Assembly (NCBI GenBank): GCA_003550305.1
Contig: QKYT01000088.1
Coordinates: forward strand, 161,383-217,217
Source: Glomus cerebriforme
Lineage: Eukaryota > Glomeromycota > Glomeromycetes > Glomerales > Glomeraceae
DNA length: 55,835 nucleotides
Direction: 5' to 3'
Part shown: one piece after another, positions 23,920 through 35,892 of the stretch
Layout: every line of letters starts with the position of its first letter
How positions within the stretch are numbered: the stretch's first letter is position 1
Notes under the pieces: generated by a model
Database searches by the model: none
Told to the model about the DNA's origin: nothing
What the model saw: only the letters and a program-made list of their open reading frames with translations
Position numbers and translations under genes: made by a program

Positions 23920-25746
23920 CTGATTTACTGAGTTAAGAATTAAATTTTTGCTGTTTACAAATACACTTTTTTACATTATTATAACTTATTAAAGATATGT
24001 AATTTTTTCTTTAGGTATTTATTTTAGATTTATATATATGGATCGTTTTTTTAGGTATAATAGGTTCATTTGTTTCCATGGATGTTAGCTTAATATTTTT
24101 ATTTTTAATAATAATTTACATCTTTTAGTATCTAGAATTTACTTTTTAAATAGGTTCCTTACATAACCAATTATAGGAGAATTTTTTTCTTTCTTTTTTA
24201 AATGATGGTAATTTGCTGAAACAAAAATAACTAAAGTTCTCACAAATCTTTTTGAATTTACAGTTTACATTATAATAAAATTAATAAGTAATATATATTA
24301 AAATCAAGTCATGTGATACATTAAAGTTCATGGCGCAGTTACAATATTTCATAATCCTAATGCTGGCCAACTTTTTTGAAATTTTTTTTTTTTACTTTTA
24401 GTCTGGTATAGAAACACATTAGTTCCATTATCTAAATGTATTAGGAGTTAGTGATAAGAAATGCAGCAACCAAACAATCAAAGCTAACAAGAGTGTAAAA
24501 ATATACGCGTTCATAAACAATTTCAAAGGAAGAAGTTAAACCCGATGCTGTATTATCAAGCAAATTTATGCACCGTTTAGATGGCAGCTATACAAAGTAA
24601 TAGAAATTCATTTAAATATGTTTATTTGAACGTGTTTAACTATTTTACTTTTGAACTAACCAGTTTTGTTTTAATCCGGACTATTTTTAGTTATTTTCAA
24701 ATGTCACATTTGTTTAAAATGAATTTAGCTGACATTAGAAAAGGCTAGTTCGACACTTGTCAAAAGCTACCGCTAAGGGCTTTCTTGTAAATATTTATCT
24801 TGATCGGAATTCAATTGGGTTTATAAAAGGGGAGCCAATGTCCACTTCTAAACTGATGATACAACACTCAGAGACAATGCAAATTATAATGAATCAATGA
24901 ATCAAATTTATGGGTCAAAACTAAATCGACAGGTACCGAAACCTGACCAGTAGTCTGATGGAGAACAAGTACCGTAAGGGAAAGATGAAAAGAACTTTGA
25001 AAAGAGGGTAAAATAGTACGCGAAATTGTCGAAAAAGAAACAATTGGAAATCAATCTCTCGAGCGCGATCTTGCGGGTGCACACGAGTGTAAACTAAATA
25101 GTAGGATTATGATAACTAAATATATTATGATACCACAATTTAGAAACGGTGGATCTTTTTATAACTTAACTATACTTTTTATAATTCTCATATCAGATAT
25201 AGGTTGATTGGGTGCGTTACATTTTTATTGAGGTTTTTATTGATTTTTAAGGAACTTTGGATGTATGATTACATTCGCATATTGAATAAGATGTATAAGA
25301 TGTAAAAAAAATGTTATTTTTTTCTTATCACCGTTAGAATAAACTATATAATACATTTTTGAATGAAATCAATGACTTCTATTTTTTTTTTAATTATGAT
25401 TTCATAACGAAATAGTCACGTGATCATAAATATTAAGAAGATCTACTCAGTGTAAACTTTTAATGTTTACTCTTTCTTTTTTTGGACAAATACATGCATT
25501 GTATTGTCGTTTTCTCTAGAGCGAGAATATAAATCTACTTTCTTTCGTTGCTAAAGTTTTATTCACGATTGTTTAGATCGCAGCTTATACAAGGTTAGAT
25601 CTGACTCAGGGTCCATTTTAATTTGCTTACTTGAACGATTTCGACTTATTTTTTTTTAATTTGACTAATCACTTTTTTTTTAAAAAAAAAACAGATTTTA
25701 TCTTTTTTTCTTAACATACGAACCTTTTTAGTGTCTTTTATTTAAA
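23920..25746. other. Intergenic region containing a 28S rRNA scrap
   Basis: No protein gene is recognised between the Mss4-like and Ulp1-like genes. The notable content is the rRNA fragment listed separately (about 24915-25060). The last 100 bases before 25747 are T-rich and probably promoter. Confidence 0.6.
24915..25060 (+). rRNA. Partial, diverged large-subunit (28S) rRNA fragment
   Basis: The stretch 24961-25045 follows the universally conserved LSU segment just before the D2 expansion: GAACAAGTACCGT, GGGAAAGATGAAAAGAACTT, GAAAAGAG, then AGTACGCGAAATTGTCGAAA and GAAACAATTG. Several substitutions break the normal sequence (for example TAAGGG for TGAGGG, GGGTAAAAT for GAGTTAAAC, ACGCG for ACGTG). 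Upstream, from about 24915, similarity is weaker but plausible. No other rRNA sequence flanks it, so this is an isolated fragment inserted between protein genes and not a working rDNA unit. Confidence 0.8.
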
Positions 25747-27699
25747 ATGGAATGTTTGGAGCTTAAAGGTCCAGAGAGAAGGGTTATGGTTGGTAGAGTT
25801 AATAAACTAAATTTATATAAAATGCGAAAAGACCGTAAAGACCGAGAAAGATTGGACAGACTTAAAAGAATATCAAAACATCGATATACTAATGTTCCAA
25901 AAGATTTATTAGATTTATACGAGGATATTTATGGTGTAGCTGAGAAGTTCAAGTCACCACCTAAATCAAGTGTAGTTAGTACAACAGGGTCTACAAGGTC
26001 TTCAATTTCCTTAGAGCGAGCTAGCAAGGATGTACATAATTTAAAACATTCTACATATTTGAAAACAAATTATTCTACACCTATACTATGGAAAAAGGCT
26101 AGCCCGTCACCGTCGTATATTTCAAGTCCGACACCATCGTATGTTCCGGTACTATCAAATTTAAACTACTTCTCACCGTCAAAACTTAGTTCAGCTTCTA
26201 AACGGGATTCAATTGGGTTAATAAAAGAGCCACTTCCATCATTGGCAAAGACTATAATACAACGACCTTGTTATACATATTATAATACGGAGACATTCGA
26301 ACAGATAAATTCATTTGAACCTCTTGATCCTCACAAATATAATGGATCAAATTCATGGATAAATACTAAATCGATAGTGAATTTATCAAGACTTGTACCT
26401 AGTAGGCGAGTATTAAAATCAGAAGAAAGATTATGTTGGACATATTACAATAGGAGAACAGGTGACCAACGGTCATCATTTCAGAGACTTGAAAAAACTA
26501 ACGATGAAGATGAATGGTGTGAACATATCATAGTACCACAATTTGTGGAGAATCCAGAAGAATTTTCAAATGAAGCTGAATTGAAAAGGATACAGGAAAA
26601 TATATCTAAAGAAAGCGAAAAGATTATAGAAGAGAATCGGGAATATGCAACCGAAGAAGAGATTCAAGAAGAATTGCAATGTCTCGAAAAAGTTGAGGAA
26701 ATGGGTGTGCAAGCCGCGATTAAACATATAAAAGAAGAAAATAAGAACGATCATAATCTTAAGGCTTATATATGTCGTGAATTATCACTCAAATCGCCAC
26801 GTCATAGTGAATATAATGGTATCGTGAAAAATAAGAAGAGATCCGCAATGAGGCGTTTACGAGATTGGATTCAATGTGATGGTTATCCTTCATTGACATT
26901 AGAACAGGCTGAGAAGCTTGTTGTCATGTTAAATTCAGGTGATAAAGTTCTCGTGGAGGGGGATAAGGTTTCGGTGCGTGGAAATGACCTTATCACACTG
27001 AAAAAACGAGGTTGGTTAAATGATGAAGTGATAAATTTTTACGTCGAACTGATCCTCAAACGTGCCGCTAACGAACCAGTTAAATACCCGAAAATACATA
27101 TGTTTAATACTTTTTTCTATCCATTATTGGAGAAAAAAGGTTATTCGGGTGTAGCTAGGATTACAAAGAGAGCCAAAGTTGACATATTTTCTCTGGACAT
27201 GGTGATTGTCCCCATACATTTGCAGATTCATTGGGCCTTAGCAGTCATCAACATTAAAGAACGCAGATTAGAATATTATGATTCAATGAGCAAAGGATGT
27301 AATGAGTCAGTGTTATCATTACTGAAGCATTATGTTGAAGAAGAATACAAAGACAAGAAGAAGGCTTCAAGCTACGACATGAGCGAATGGAAATACCACA
27401 GAGTACATAATTTACCGCAACAAACTAATGCATACGATTGTGGTGTGTTCTCGATGACCTTTGCTGAGCACATCAGTAGAGGTGCGTCAGTACTTTTTTC
27501 TCCACCAAAGTACATGAAGTACTTTCGCTTGAAGATGATGTGGGAAATAATAAACTCAAAATTGTTGCCTGTTGACCAGCAACATCAACCTGATAAAGTT
27601 TCAGAACCAGGAGTGAAAACTAACGGGAGTATAATTAATAATCATATAAATTCTTTAGGACAAAAAAGAACATTTGAAGATCAATTGTATATTAGATAA
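25747..27699 (+). CDS. Ulp1-family SUMO protease (C48 cysteine peptidase)
   Basis: A single exon encodes 650 residues. The catalytic domain occupies about 400-608. It has GWLNDEVINFY (422-432), the catalytic His in QIHWALAVI (H495), Asp in YYDSM (D512), the oxyanion Gln in NLPQQTNAYDCG (Q559) and the nucleophile Cys (C565), so it should be active. Ulp1/SENP enzymes mature SUMO and remove it from targets, often at the nuclear rim. The first 400 residues are a poorly conserved regulatory region, basic at the start, with a charged, probably helical segment at 275-335 and two copies of a motif C[YW]TYYNxxTxxQxxSF (175-190 and 230-245). The gene is convergent with the kinase to its right, with 269 bases between stops. 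Confidence 0.92.
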   Translation: MECLELKGPERRVMVGRVNKLNLYKMRKDRKDRERLDRLKRISKHRYTNVPKDLLDLYEDIYGVAEKFKSPPKSSVVSTTGSTRSSISLERASKDVHNLKHSTYLKTNYSTPILWKKASPSPSYISSPTPSYVPVLSNLNYFSPSKLSSASKRDSIGLIKEPLPSLAKTIIQRPCYTYYNTETFEQINSFEPLDPHKYNGSNSWINTKSIVNLSRLVPSRRVLKSEERLCWTYYNRRTGDQRSSFQRLEKTNDEDEWCEHIIVPQFVENPEEFSNEAELKRIQENISKESEKIIEENREYATEEEIQEELQCLEKVEEMGVQAAIKHIKEENKNDHNLKAYICRELSLKSPRHSEYNGIVKNKKRSAMRRLRDWIQCDGYPSLTLEQAEKLVVMLNSGDKVLVEGDKVSVRGNDLITLKKRGWLNDEVINFYVELILKRAANEPVKYPKIHMFNTFFYPLLEKKGYSGVARITKRAKVDIFSLDMVIVPIHLQIHWALAVINIKERRLEYYDSMSKGCNESVLSLLKHYVEEEYKDKKKASSYDMSEWKYHRVHNLPQQTNAYDCGVFSMTFAEHISRGASVLFSPPKYMKYFRLKMMWEIINSKLLPVDQQHQPDKVSEPGVKTNGSIINNHINSLGQKRTFEDQLYIR

Positions 27700-27968
27700 T
27701 TATATATTTTTTACTCCTATATTGATTGATTTTTTTGTGAATTTTGGTGAATTAATAATAATGAATGGTGGTTATTGTATTATAAATACAGAAATGGAAA
27801 TAATATTTATAGTGTGATATTGTTTTATATTCCCCCTTTTATTTGATATTAGAATATTATAAAATTTGAATTTTTAACACTAAGTTTTAAATAAAAATAT
27901 TTGATTGTTTACGCAAAAACCTTTGTTATGAACGCCCTAAGTGAGCAAACAGTTAGCCTCGGATCCGA

Positions 27969-29511
27969 TTAATCTTCTTCTTCCTCATTATTGTCGTCAT
28001 CGTCACCGTCATCATCATCATCTATTATAAAATTGTTAAATATATAAATTTATAAATTTATCAATTTAAACAGAAAAATATTCACCTGATAGTTCGAGTT
28101 CTATTAGACCTGAATCTAATGAAAGTGAAAGAAATGAACATATGATTATATCTAGTAATACAAATATTATTAAGAACAAACAAAGTTTGTTTATATTTTT
28201 GTACTTACCACGATATTCAGAAATTTCTGCCATTTTTGGTATATTATTATTTAAATTATTAAAATTTAAATGTTTGCTTACATATTTAAAATCAGACTTT
28301 TTTTCGAATAATGATTGAACATTTGGGATTTCTTTATCAGCTACATCAAACTCTATTTTAATTTTTTTAGCGTTGTCATCATTAATCTTTCCATCTAAAC
28401 ATTTGTACCAATATGATATAATTTTTTCTAATTCGCTTGCAATTGGTCTCTTATTAGGGTTTGCATCCATACAATTATATGCCAAACTTTTATAAATTTC
28501 GGGAGTACCTTTACCAAAGTCGGGTCTTAATCCACCACAGATAGATAAAGCAAGATCAGATTCATGCATATCCTTATTAAAATAGGGAGGAAATCCGGAT
28601 GATAATTCTGTCATAATAATGCCAAAACTATAAATATCGGCAGGACTATTATATTGTTTTCCTTTTAACACTTCAGGAGCTACATAACCTAATACCCCAT
28701 AAATCTTTTTTGAAGATTTATCTGGTGGTCCTGATAATCCAAAATCTGTTAAATAATAACGTTCTACTCCTTGTAATATGTTTCCGCTGTGAAAATCTTT
28801 ATGACATATTCCTTGTTCGTGTAATCTTTTTAGATCTGTTATAATATAAGATAATATATGAATTTTTTCTTTCCAGTCTAATTTAGTAAAGCTTTTTGTT
28901 AATAAGGATTTTAAACTTCCATTCACTGCTAAGGCTGTTACCATCATAAATTCTGAACTGTTTGGATCTTTAGTTATTCCATAAAATGGTAATGATCCTT
29001 TTTGTAATGTTAATTGATGATAAATATTCATCTATTTTTAAAAAATTATCAAATTAATACAATATAAAATTTTCAATATATATATGCATAAAAAGTTTAC
29101 CTCATTTAAATATTCAGTGGAAATTTCATTTGATCCATTAATGCTTTTAAGAGCAACAATATTTGGCAATGTACGAATTTTTTTAGTCTTAGTTATTGGA
29201 TCTGAAAACATAAATTTATTCCCTCCATTTAACCAAGTTGCTGAATAGACTTTTGCGAAACCTCCTTCGCCTATTTGTTTTATATCTTCAAATGTTTCGA
29301 AATCTATCCACTTTAAAATTTTGTCAGAATCTTTTCGCGTTTCTTCAATAAAATCTTCGAGTGATTTATTTCCAATTTTCTTCTTTTCTACAATAGGAGG
29401 TAGGTATGGATATGATGATTCATCGGTTATTTTATTATTATCCGATTCATTTTGGTTTTCTGTGTTGGCATTAGTACTGGTGGTGTTCATTCTGTGAAGA
29501 TTGAACAGCAT
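27969..29511 (-). CDS. Protein kinase of the expanded Rhizophagus-type family
   Basis: Exons 29511-29101, 29031-28209, 28115-28086 and 28021-27969 give 438 residues. It has glycine loop GEGGFA at 81-86, the lysine in VALK at 122, catalytic HKDFHSGN from 214, TDFGLS with DFG at 233-235 and APE at 255-257, so all catalytic residues are present. HKD replaces HRD, common in this family and usually active. The leader is Asn/Ser-rich and lacks the Cys-rich ribbon of its relatives. After the kinase domain comes KHLNFNNL, a motif shared with the other two small kinases, then two tiny exons encoding DSGLIELELS and a run of Asp/Glu. The open frame extends upstream to 29526 only through a TTG; ATG codons at 29511 and 29490 are both possible starts. 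Confidence 0.85.
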
Positions 29512-29918
29512 ATAAACGCCCGGCAAAGTATGAAATTTTCGGTGTCACATGTTCGTACGACGCAGCACTACAAGGGGCAAATCATAATTAAGCAAAATTT
29601 TCAGTTTTTTTTAATAAATTCCTTCCTTATAAGCCTAAAAAAAATCAATTGTGGAAAAAAAGATCACAACAGTCTCGTCAATTTTATCAATTGCGAAATG
29701 CGTAAAAATTACGATTCATAAAAATATATATCACTTATATCATCCAAAAATTAACAATAAAAAAGTAAAAATGGAATAAAGCGATCAAAACCCACGATTT
29801 GTGGGCATAAAATTTTATTACTAACATACAATTTAGAGTACATAATAAAAATAACTGAGAAAGGAAAATAACAAGCGATCAAGTATTTTCATAAAGACAA
29901 TTAATTACATTGCTTGAG

Positions 29919-30998
29919 TCAGATTGCATCAATGATATACCAGCCAATAACAGGTGAAACAACATATTCTTCGTTAATCTTATCCTGCCTAGCACCCAGA
30001 AAACCTGCAGCAAAACTTAATTTGAAATTCTCTTCCTCAATGCTCAATTTGAATGGAACATGAACCAATCCAGAAGGTATTTCGGAGGGAAGGATTGAAT
30101 TTTTTACAATTTTCATTTTTGATTCATTATATGGAAACAATGAACTTATCCATCCATCCCAACAAGACTGTGTGCCCATAACATCATAACCACTAGCACC
30201 AATTTTAGGAACTTGGAAAATAACCATGTTCCAAAAATCTTCATCAACGTTTCCTTTATAAGTAGCAATGAATTGAGTGATGACAGGTTCCAACCTGTCC
30301 AACCAGAAATCAAGATTCAATCCTAAATCACGGAGTTTTGTAACTTTTTCTTGAAGATGCAACCAATCTTTCAAGGTGCCATCGAGAGTAACCTTTGGGA
30401 TACCACAACCACCACGTAAAGAGAACATAAAATATTCTTTCATTGCGTGTAATAAGGTAATTCGACTGGCAGTAATAGATGCATTTGTTGAAGTAGAAAA
30501 ATCACATTCGAATAGTTGTTTCAAACCAACTTTTTTAACTCGTTTGTCGATAGCATCTGTAAGTCGAGTGATCGCTTGTGGCCAATCACCAATAAAATTT
30601 CCGCTAACATATCCTAAAATATCACGAGCATCCATCATAACATCCTCTTTACCTTCATGGTTAACGAACAAATAACGAAAACGTTCAGCGTTATACGAAA
30701 TGTGATTACTAACACCCTGTACAATTGTCAACCACACATCATCTGGTGAAAATCGAAGATGTTGGTGAAGGGTATACGCATTGATAATTGCTGAGGCCAA
30801 TCCATGTGGAGTAGATTGTTCCCAGATTATAGAAGTTGGATTGGAATGCGAATTTTCTGCGTAATCCGATGAGAAGGCACGTAATTTGAGTTTATCAGAC
30901 CATGGTTTATAATAGTCCTTGATATCACCATGTACAAGAAGTTGATCTTTTGGTTCAACTTTATCAGTTATTTTTTGAGTGCTTCGTGGGGAAGTCAT
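29919..30998 (-). CDS. DUF4419 domain protein
   Basis: A single exon encodes 359 residues from the ATG at 30998. The middle has features I associate with DUF4419: PHGLASAIINAYTLHQHLRF followed by PDDVWLTIVQGVSNHI, FVNHEGKED, a LRGGCGIPKVTLDG block, then FWNMVIFQV and GWISSLFPY, ending in the AAGFLGARQD block and GWYII. The function of the family is not known to me. There is no signal peptide or membrane helix, so it is probably cytosolic. It lies in tandem with the kinase 407 bases to its left. Confidence 0.85.
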   Translation of the reverse strand: MTSPRSTQKITDKVEPKDQLLVHGDIKDYYKPWSDKLKLRAFSSDYAENSHSNPTSIIWEQSTPHGLASAIINAYTLHQHLRFSPDDVWLTIVQGVSNHISYNAERFRYLFVNHEGKEDVMMDARDILGYVSGNFIGDWPQAITRLTDAIDKRVKKVGLKQLFECDFSTSTNASITASRITLLHAMKEYFMFSLRGGCGIPKVTLDGTLKDWLHLQEKVTKLRDLGLNLDFWLDRLEPVITQFIATYKGNVDEDFWNMVIFQVPKIGASGYDVMGTQSCWDGWISSLFPYNESKMKIVKNSILPSEIPSGLVHVPFKLSIEEENFKLSFAAGFLGARQDKINEEYVVSPVIGWYIIDAI

Positions 30999-31038
30999 TT
31001 GTAGTTTAAAAGAAATACTAAGAGGAGAAATTCAGGTA

Positions 31039-31044
31039 TTTATA
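31039..31044 (-). promoter_or_regulatory. TATA-like element of the DUF4419 gene
   Basis: On the - strand TATAAA followed by TAC lies 41 bases upstream of the ATG at 30998. Confidence 0.4.
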
Positions 31045-31833
31045 TTAAATGGGACTATACATAATTCCTCATATGGTAAAACAGTGTAGATCCAAATACA
31101 CGATCATATGACATTGTGGAATATTCTCTACTAACAATTTCACCCGGTTACGTAGGGCGAAATTTTTACTTATAACTTCACAGTATCATGTAAGCTCGAA
31201 GCGCAAAATTTTATGTAAGAACGTCACGCTACGGCTAAGTGCCTGTTATTAATAAATTATAGAGTTACCTGATATTTCCTATACTAAATCAAAGCAAATC
31301 TATAGTGATCTCTAGTATTGTAATTGTAATTAATTGAACGATATTACACGGCAGAAAGTTGTAAAATGTATTGATCAATTACGCAGCGGGACAGACAACA
31401 TTGTATTTACTTTTTTTAGTAGTAAAAGGTCCTCCGCTACATTTTGGATCTTATTTTTTTGTAAAATCTTTGATAGAACTATATCTTATTATTATATATA
31501 AATCTTGGTCCGAATTCGTCATTATTAACGATCAAGCATATTAATAATCTAAGATCTCATCTGCTCGATATTGAGTACATTGTGCTCAATTACAAACTGG
31601 TTTATTTATATAATGCAAAGTTAAAGTCTCTAATTCGAAGTTATATTCCAAGAATATATCCGAATAATTAATGTCAATTATGTTACGGAGAATTACTGAA
31701 TAGCAACTTTCTAATAGCATATCATCATATCATCGTCATATTGAGAGATTAAAGAGTTTGAAAAAGCGTCTAAATAAACATTGAATTGTAAACTATATTG
31801 GAACCACTGAACCAGCTAATCGGTTAAAATCAA

Positions 31834-32052
31834 TAAGGCCAGGCAAAAAAATTTTTTAGATTCTCGTGACCCGGCCGTGTCAGTTTTTTGAAAAAATGGA
31901 AAAAAATTTTTTATAGTAAAAAATTTTTTTCACGTGATTTTAAGTATGAGATAAAAAAGGNGTTACAAAAACCAACGTGCATAAAAAAATTTTACATATG
32001 AAAAAATTTTTACATATATAAAAAAATAAAAAAATTTTCTTTGTCCGGCCTA
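31834..32052. mobile_element. MITE-like element with TA ends
   Basis: Imperfect terminal inverted repeats, AGGCC-AGGCAAA-AAAATTTTTT on the left and the complement of GGCCGGACAAAGAAAATTTT on the right, are each bounded by TA, as for Tc1/mariner-type elements. The interior is A/T-rich with repeated AAAAATTTTT palindromes, has no coding frame and contains one N at 31961. Confidence 0.55.
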
Positions 32053-34103
32053 ATGCTGGTCAGAATTATCGCTCGCGGTTACAAGTTCGAAATTTAACAA
32101 ATTTACAGGCAAAAAAAAATTTTATTATCTCCTCTTTTTTTTAAAAAATCCCACAGAAACACGACGAAAATCTCAGGACTGATTGACTTATTTAATCGTT
32201 AAAGTTTTTTTTTGGTTGGTTCCGTTCCAACATTATTTGAAACGTGTTTTGACTAGCCAAATTTGGTTGATACGTTTGGCTTTTTACAAATTAAGCAATA
32301 AATGATTTTTTTTCTTATAATTTACTTTGTTCAAAAATTATTTCACTCCAAACCTTTTCAACTGCTATCTCAACTTCAGGAAGCGTGTGTATTATATTTT
32401 GTTTTGTGAAGATGAATATTATCAATTTCGATATATTATTTTAATAATCATACCTTTTGAAAATGCTTCAGGTAATACAGTATGTTAAAAATGTGGTGAT
32501 ATTGTTATGCTCTCATTGATTATTTGAAAATTGGACCAGTAATAATTCCTATATTGACGAGTTGATTTGTGATCCTTTTGGATTATCGAATATCCCGAAA
32601 ACTTTGGACATGTTGCTGAGGAGAATTTGGAAAGATGAACCTACGATTAAACTTTGAACGCAGAGAATCCGAATGGAGATGATGAGTGTTGAATTAAAAA
32701 GAAGGCGCTAACCCAAATTTTTTAATTATATGAGAAAATTGAAATTTCGAGATACCAAACTCTTAATATTTCCGCGATCAATATTTATTTAGGTTAGGTT
32801 TCTTGTCTAAATCCAATGTTTTTTCTATTGAGTGCAAATCATATTACTAACACTTATTTCAAAATGATGACAATTTGAGACAGTTAATCAAGGAACACAA
32901 TGATGTCTTGGAAAATATTTTGGCTATACTTCATCAACTTAACATGGGATTAGCTTCTCTTCAGAGAACTCCGCAATGGTAATATTTTGAAGGATAATAA
33001 AAACGACAAGTGATTTTTGTTTTATTCTAACTAATATGTGTGTCTTACTGTTTGTAGCGCTAGAAGTATTACGGAACGAAAAATTTACTGCAGCAACTGC
33101 AGCAGCTGATGTTTATGTACAGTATTTGGGATAACAGAACCAATAACCACCAATTTCATCACAGGAACTCTATATCCGTAATTAAGGATCGTTGGAGTTC
33201 TATTCAAAGTGAACGTCCAACATCAATAAAAATACGCAAATGACAATGATATTTCATTCCGTTATAATAGGGACCACTATTCCGATTTCGCGATGAAACA
33301 AAAACTTTTCGCCAAATCATGTGATTATAGTTTTATAATGAATTTTTCGTTAACAACCTTTAATAACTATTAAAATGGCTCAAGATTTAACAACGCCAGG
33401 TTCTCTTTTCTGAATTTTATTATGAACCTTATTCCTTATTGGGTGAAATCAAATAAAGACAATATTTTATTTTCAATTAAGCTAGAACAACAAAAGATTT
33501 TTACGCACTGCTATTTATTGATTTATTATTTACACCTATGAGAATATTATACAGGTTGGTTGGTATACCATTTAAGAAACTTGCAAACATGCAAGTAGAA
33601 TTACTTATGGAATTTATACTAACAAATACTTAAAAACCGCCATGATAGGGATTTGTAGCAGAAGGGTATCCAAATGGTATACCGTATACATCGTACATCA
33701 TTTATGGTGTATCTTGGAGATTATTAAATAGTATATATTTTGTCAAAACAATTTATATAAAAGCATGTAAACCTTTTTTTTTTATATAATAAAAATCTAT
33801 TTGGAATTGAACAAAGTCCACTTTTATAAAGTATCAGTTTATTTTTATGATAATTAATCAACCATTTTAATTAATTGAAAGTTATGGACTTATAAGATAG
33901 CGTACTTGCTGATGAAATAAAATTAGGTTAATATGATTGATAACGAATATACATACAATTCAAAAAAAAAAAAGAAATAGAAATAGATAATATATATATA
34001 TTGAATAAACTGATACTATTGCCTAATAAGAGTATATTAAATCCTTGATCGATAAACCCATAAAAAAAAGCTTCAATCAAAAAAATCAAAACATTGGAAT
34101 GAA

Positions 34104-35840
34104 TTATATACTTTCATTTGATGAATTTGATGACCAGGAAAAGTCAGGTTCTTAAAATTAAAAAATATCGTAATATTAGACTTTAAAGGATAAACAAATA
34201 AAAAGAATTTGGTTTAGATTATTCATACCTGAATATTTTAAGTTTGATATATTATTATAATCTTTATAATAATCATGAGAATTTTTTGGTTTAGGAAGAT
34301 TATTAAAATCAAGTAATCTGCTTGTGTATATAGCTTTAGGGTGCATTTTAGATAAATTACTATCTGATGAACTATCATTAATGTCTTCAATTTGTTTAAC
34401 TAATTCTGGTTTAATTGATTCTTTTTTATCCATTATATTCTTCAAATATTTATTAAAATCATCAATCCATTCATTAAAAGTTCTTGCAAGCTCTTTTGTA
34501 CTTGGTCGATTTAATGGATTTGCGTCTAAGCATCTTTTAATTACATGCAAAATTAATTGAGGTACTTCAATATCATATCTAGGCCTTAAACCTTTACAAA
34601 TGTTTAATGCTAAATATCCATCATGAGATATATCATAATATGGAGGTAATTCTGAAAGTATCTCATACATAATAATACCAAGACTATAAATATCAGAAAA
34701 TTTTGTATAAGGGTTTCCTCTTAAAATTTCGGGAGCCACATAAGGTAAAACACCATAAACATTTTTTTTTGTATTTTCTAATTCGTTATAATTTGCTGGT
34801 TTACAGAATCCCATATCAGTTATACAAACAGAATTTACGAAACATACTATATTTCCAATATGTAAATCTCTATGAATAAATCCTTTTCCATGAATTTTCT
34901 TTAATCCAGATGTAATATTTTTTATAATATTAATTTTAAATTTATAAGTTAATAACTTTGAATCCAAATTTAATTTTTTTTTAACTTTATGTGATTTTTT
35001 CTTTTTTATACGTAAATAATTTCTTAAATTTCCGTTATCAGCATATTTCATGACCATAATATAATCTTTTGTTTCTGGATCTTGAGATATTCCATAACAT
35101 CTAATAACTAGATCCGAAATTTTAACTTCATGTATTTTAGAATATAATGCAATCTAAATTAATTTATTTATTAGTAAGATAAAAGTATTCCAAAAATTTT
35201 TATAAAAAAAAAATAAAATAAAATAATATTAATTTAGACCAAATACCTCATTGATAAATTCAAAAGTAATTTTTTGCGAATTATTCAAAATTTTAAGAGC
35301 TACATCAACATAATTTCCATCATTTTGATAATTTCTTTTCCATTTATTTTCATTCAAATCCCAATATAAAATATAACCATCTTTCCATTTTGCTTTATAT
35401 ACTTTTCCAAATCCACCTTCTGCAATATATATAGGTTTAGAAAATCTTTCATAAGGTATCCATTCTAATAATTGATAATGACTTAATGCTGATAATTGAA
35501 TATTTTGAATAAATTTATCAATATCATCATTACCACTTGTCCAATTATTAAAATTTTGTTGAAATCTTTTTGAATTACAAATTCTACACCAATTTTTTCC
35601 CGTATTAACTATTTTACATTCTATACACCTTCCAAATTTTAATTCTATAGATTTTATTACACAAGTACTACAGTTTTTTTGTCCTGTATATATTGGTTTT
35701 ATTTGTTTGCATACAAGACATAACCGTTCTTCCATTTTTGATAAACAAGCTTGACTTTGACATAATTCTTGTCCCGGATTTATTTGTTCACATCTTGTAC
35801 ATTTCCAATATTTTTGTTCATCTATGTATAATTGATCCAT
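34104..35840 (-). CDS. Protein kinase with tandem Cys-pair leader
   Basis: Exons 35840-35247, 35153-34229 and 34150-34104 give 521 residues. The first 90 residues carry repeated CxxC pairs (14/17, 41/44, 57/60, 72/75, 85/88) of the type GRCIECKIVNTGKNWCRIC, likely zinc ribbons. The kinase domain follows from about 130. The loop is AEGGFG at 140-145, with Ala replacing the first Gly. The VALK lysine is 183, HRDLHIGN starts at 292 and APE is at 338-340. The DFG motif is DMG (311-313), so activity or inhibitor response may differ. A Lys-rich insert (KKKKSHKVKKK) lies in the C-lobe near 248-258. After the kinase domain come YTSRLLDFNNLP and a 15-codon last exon. A TATA-like element lies 43 bases upstream of the start. 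Confidence 0.85.
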
Positions 35841-35882
35841 AGTTCAATTTTAAAATAATTATTTTACGCATGATGGACGTCT

Positions 35883-35892
35883 ATATATATAC
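35883..35892 (-). promoter_or_regulatory. TATA-box-like element of the Cys-rich kinase
   Basis: TATATATATA reads on the - strand 43 bases before the ATG at 35840. Confidence 0.45.

Larger units (their letters stand above)
30999..34103. other. Intergenic region with MITE-like elements
   Basis: No protein gene can be supported. It contains the TA-bounded inverted-repeat element at 31834-32052. A second inverted repeat pairs GGTATACCATTT near 33562 with its complement near 33680. Short frames near 32560-33120 have no motif I recognise and may be decayed coding DNA. Confidence 0.5.

Noticed and set aside
29512..29526. Upstream extension of the kinase leader
   Set aside because: Begins at TTG on the - strand; ATG codons lie at 29511 and 29490.
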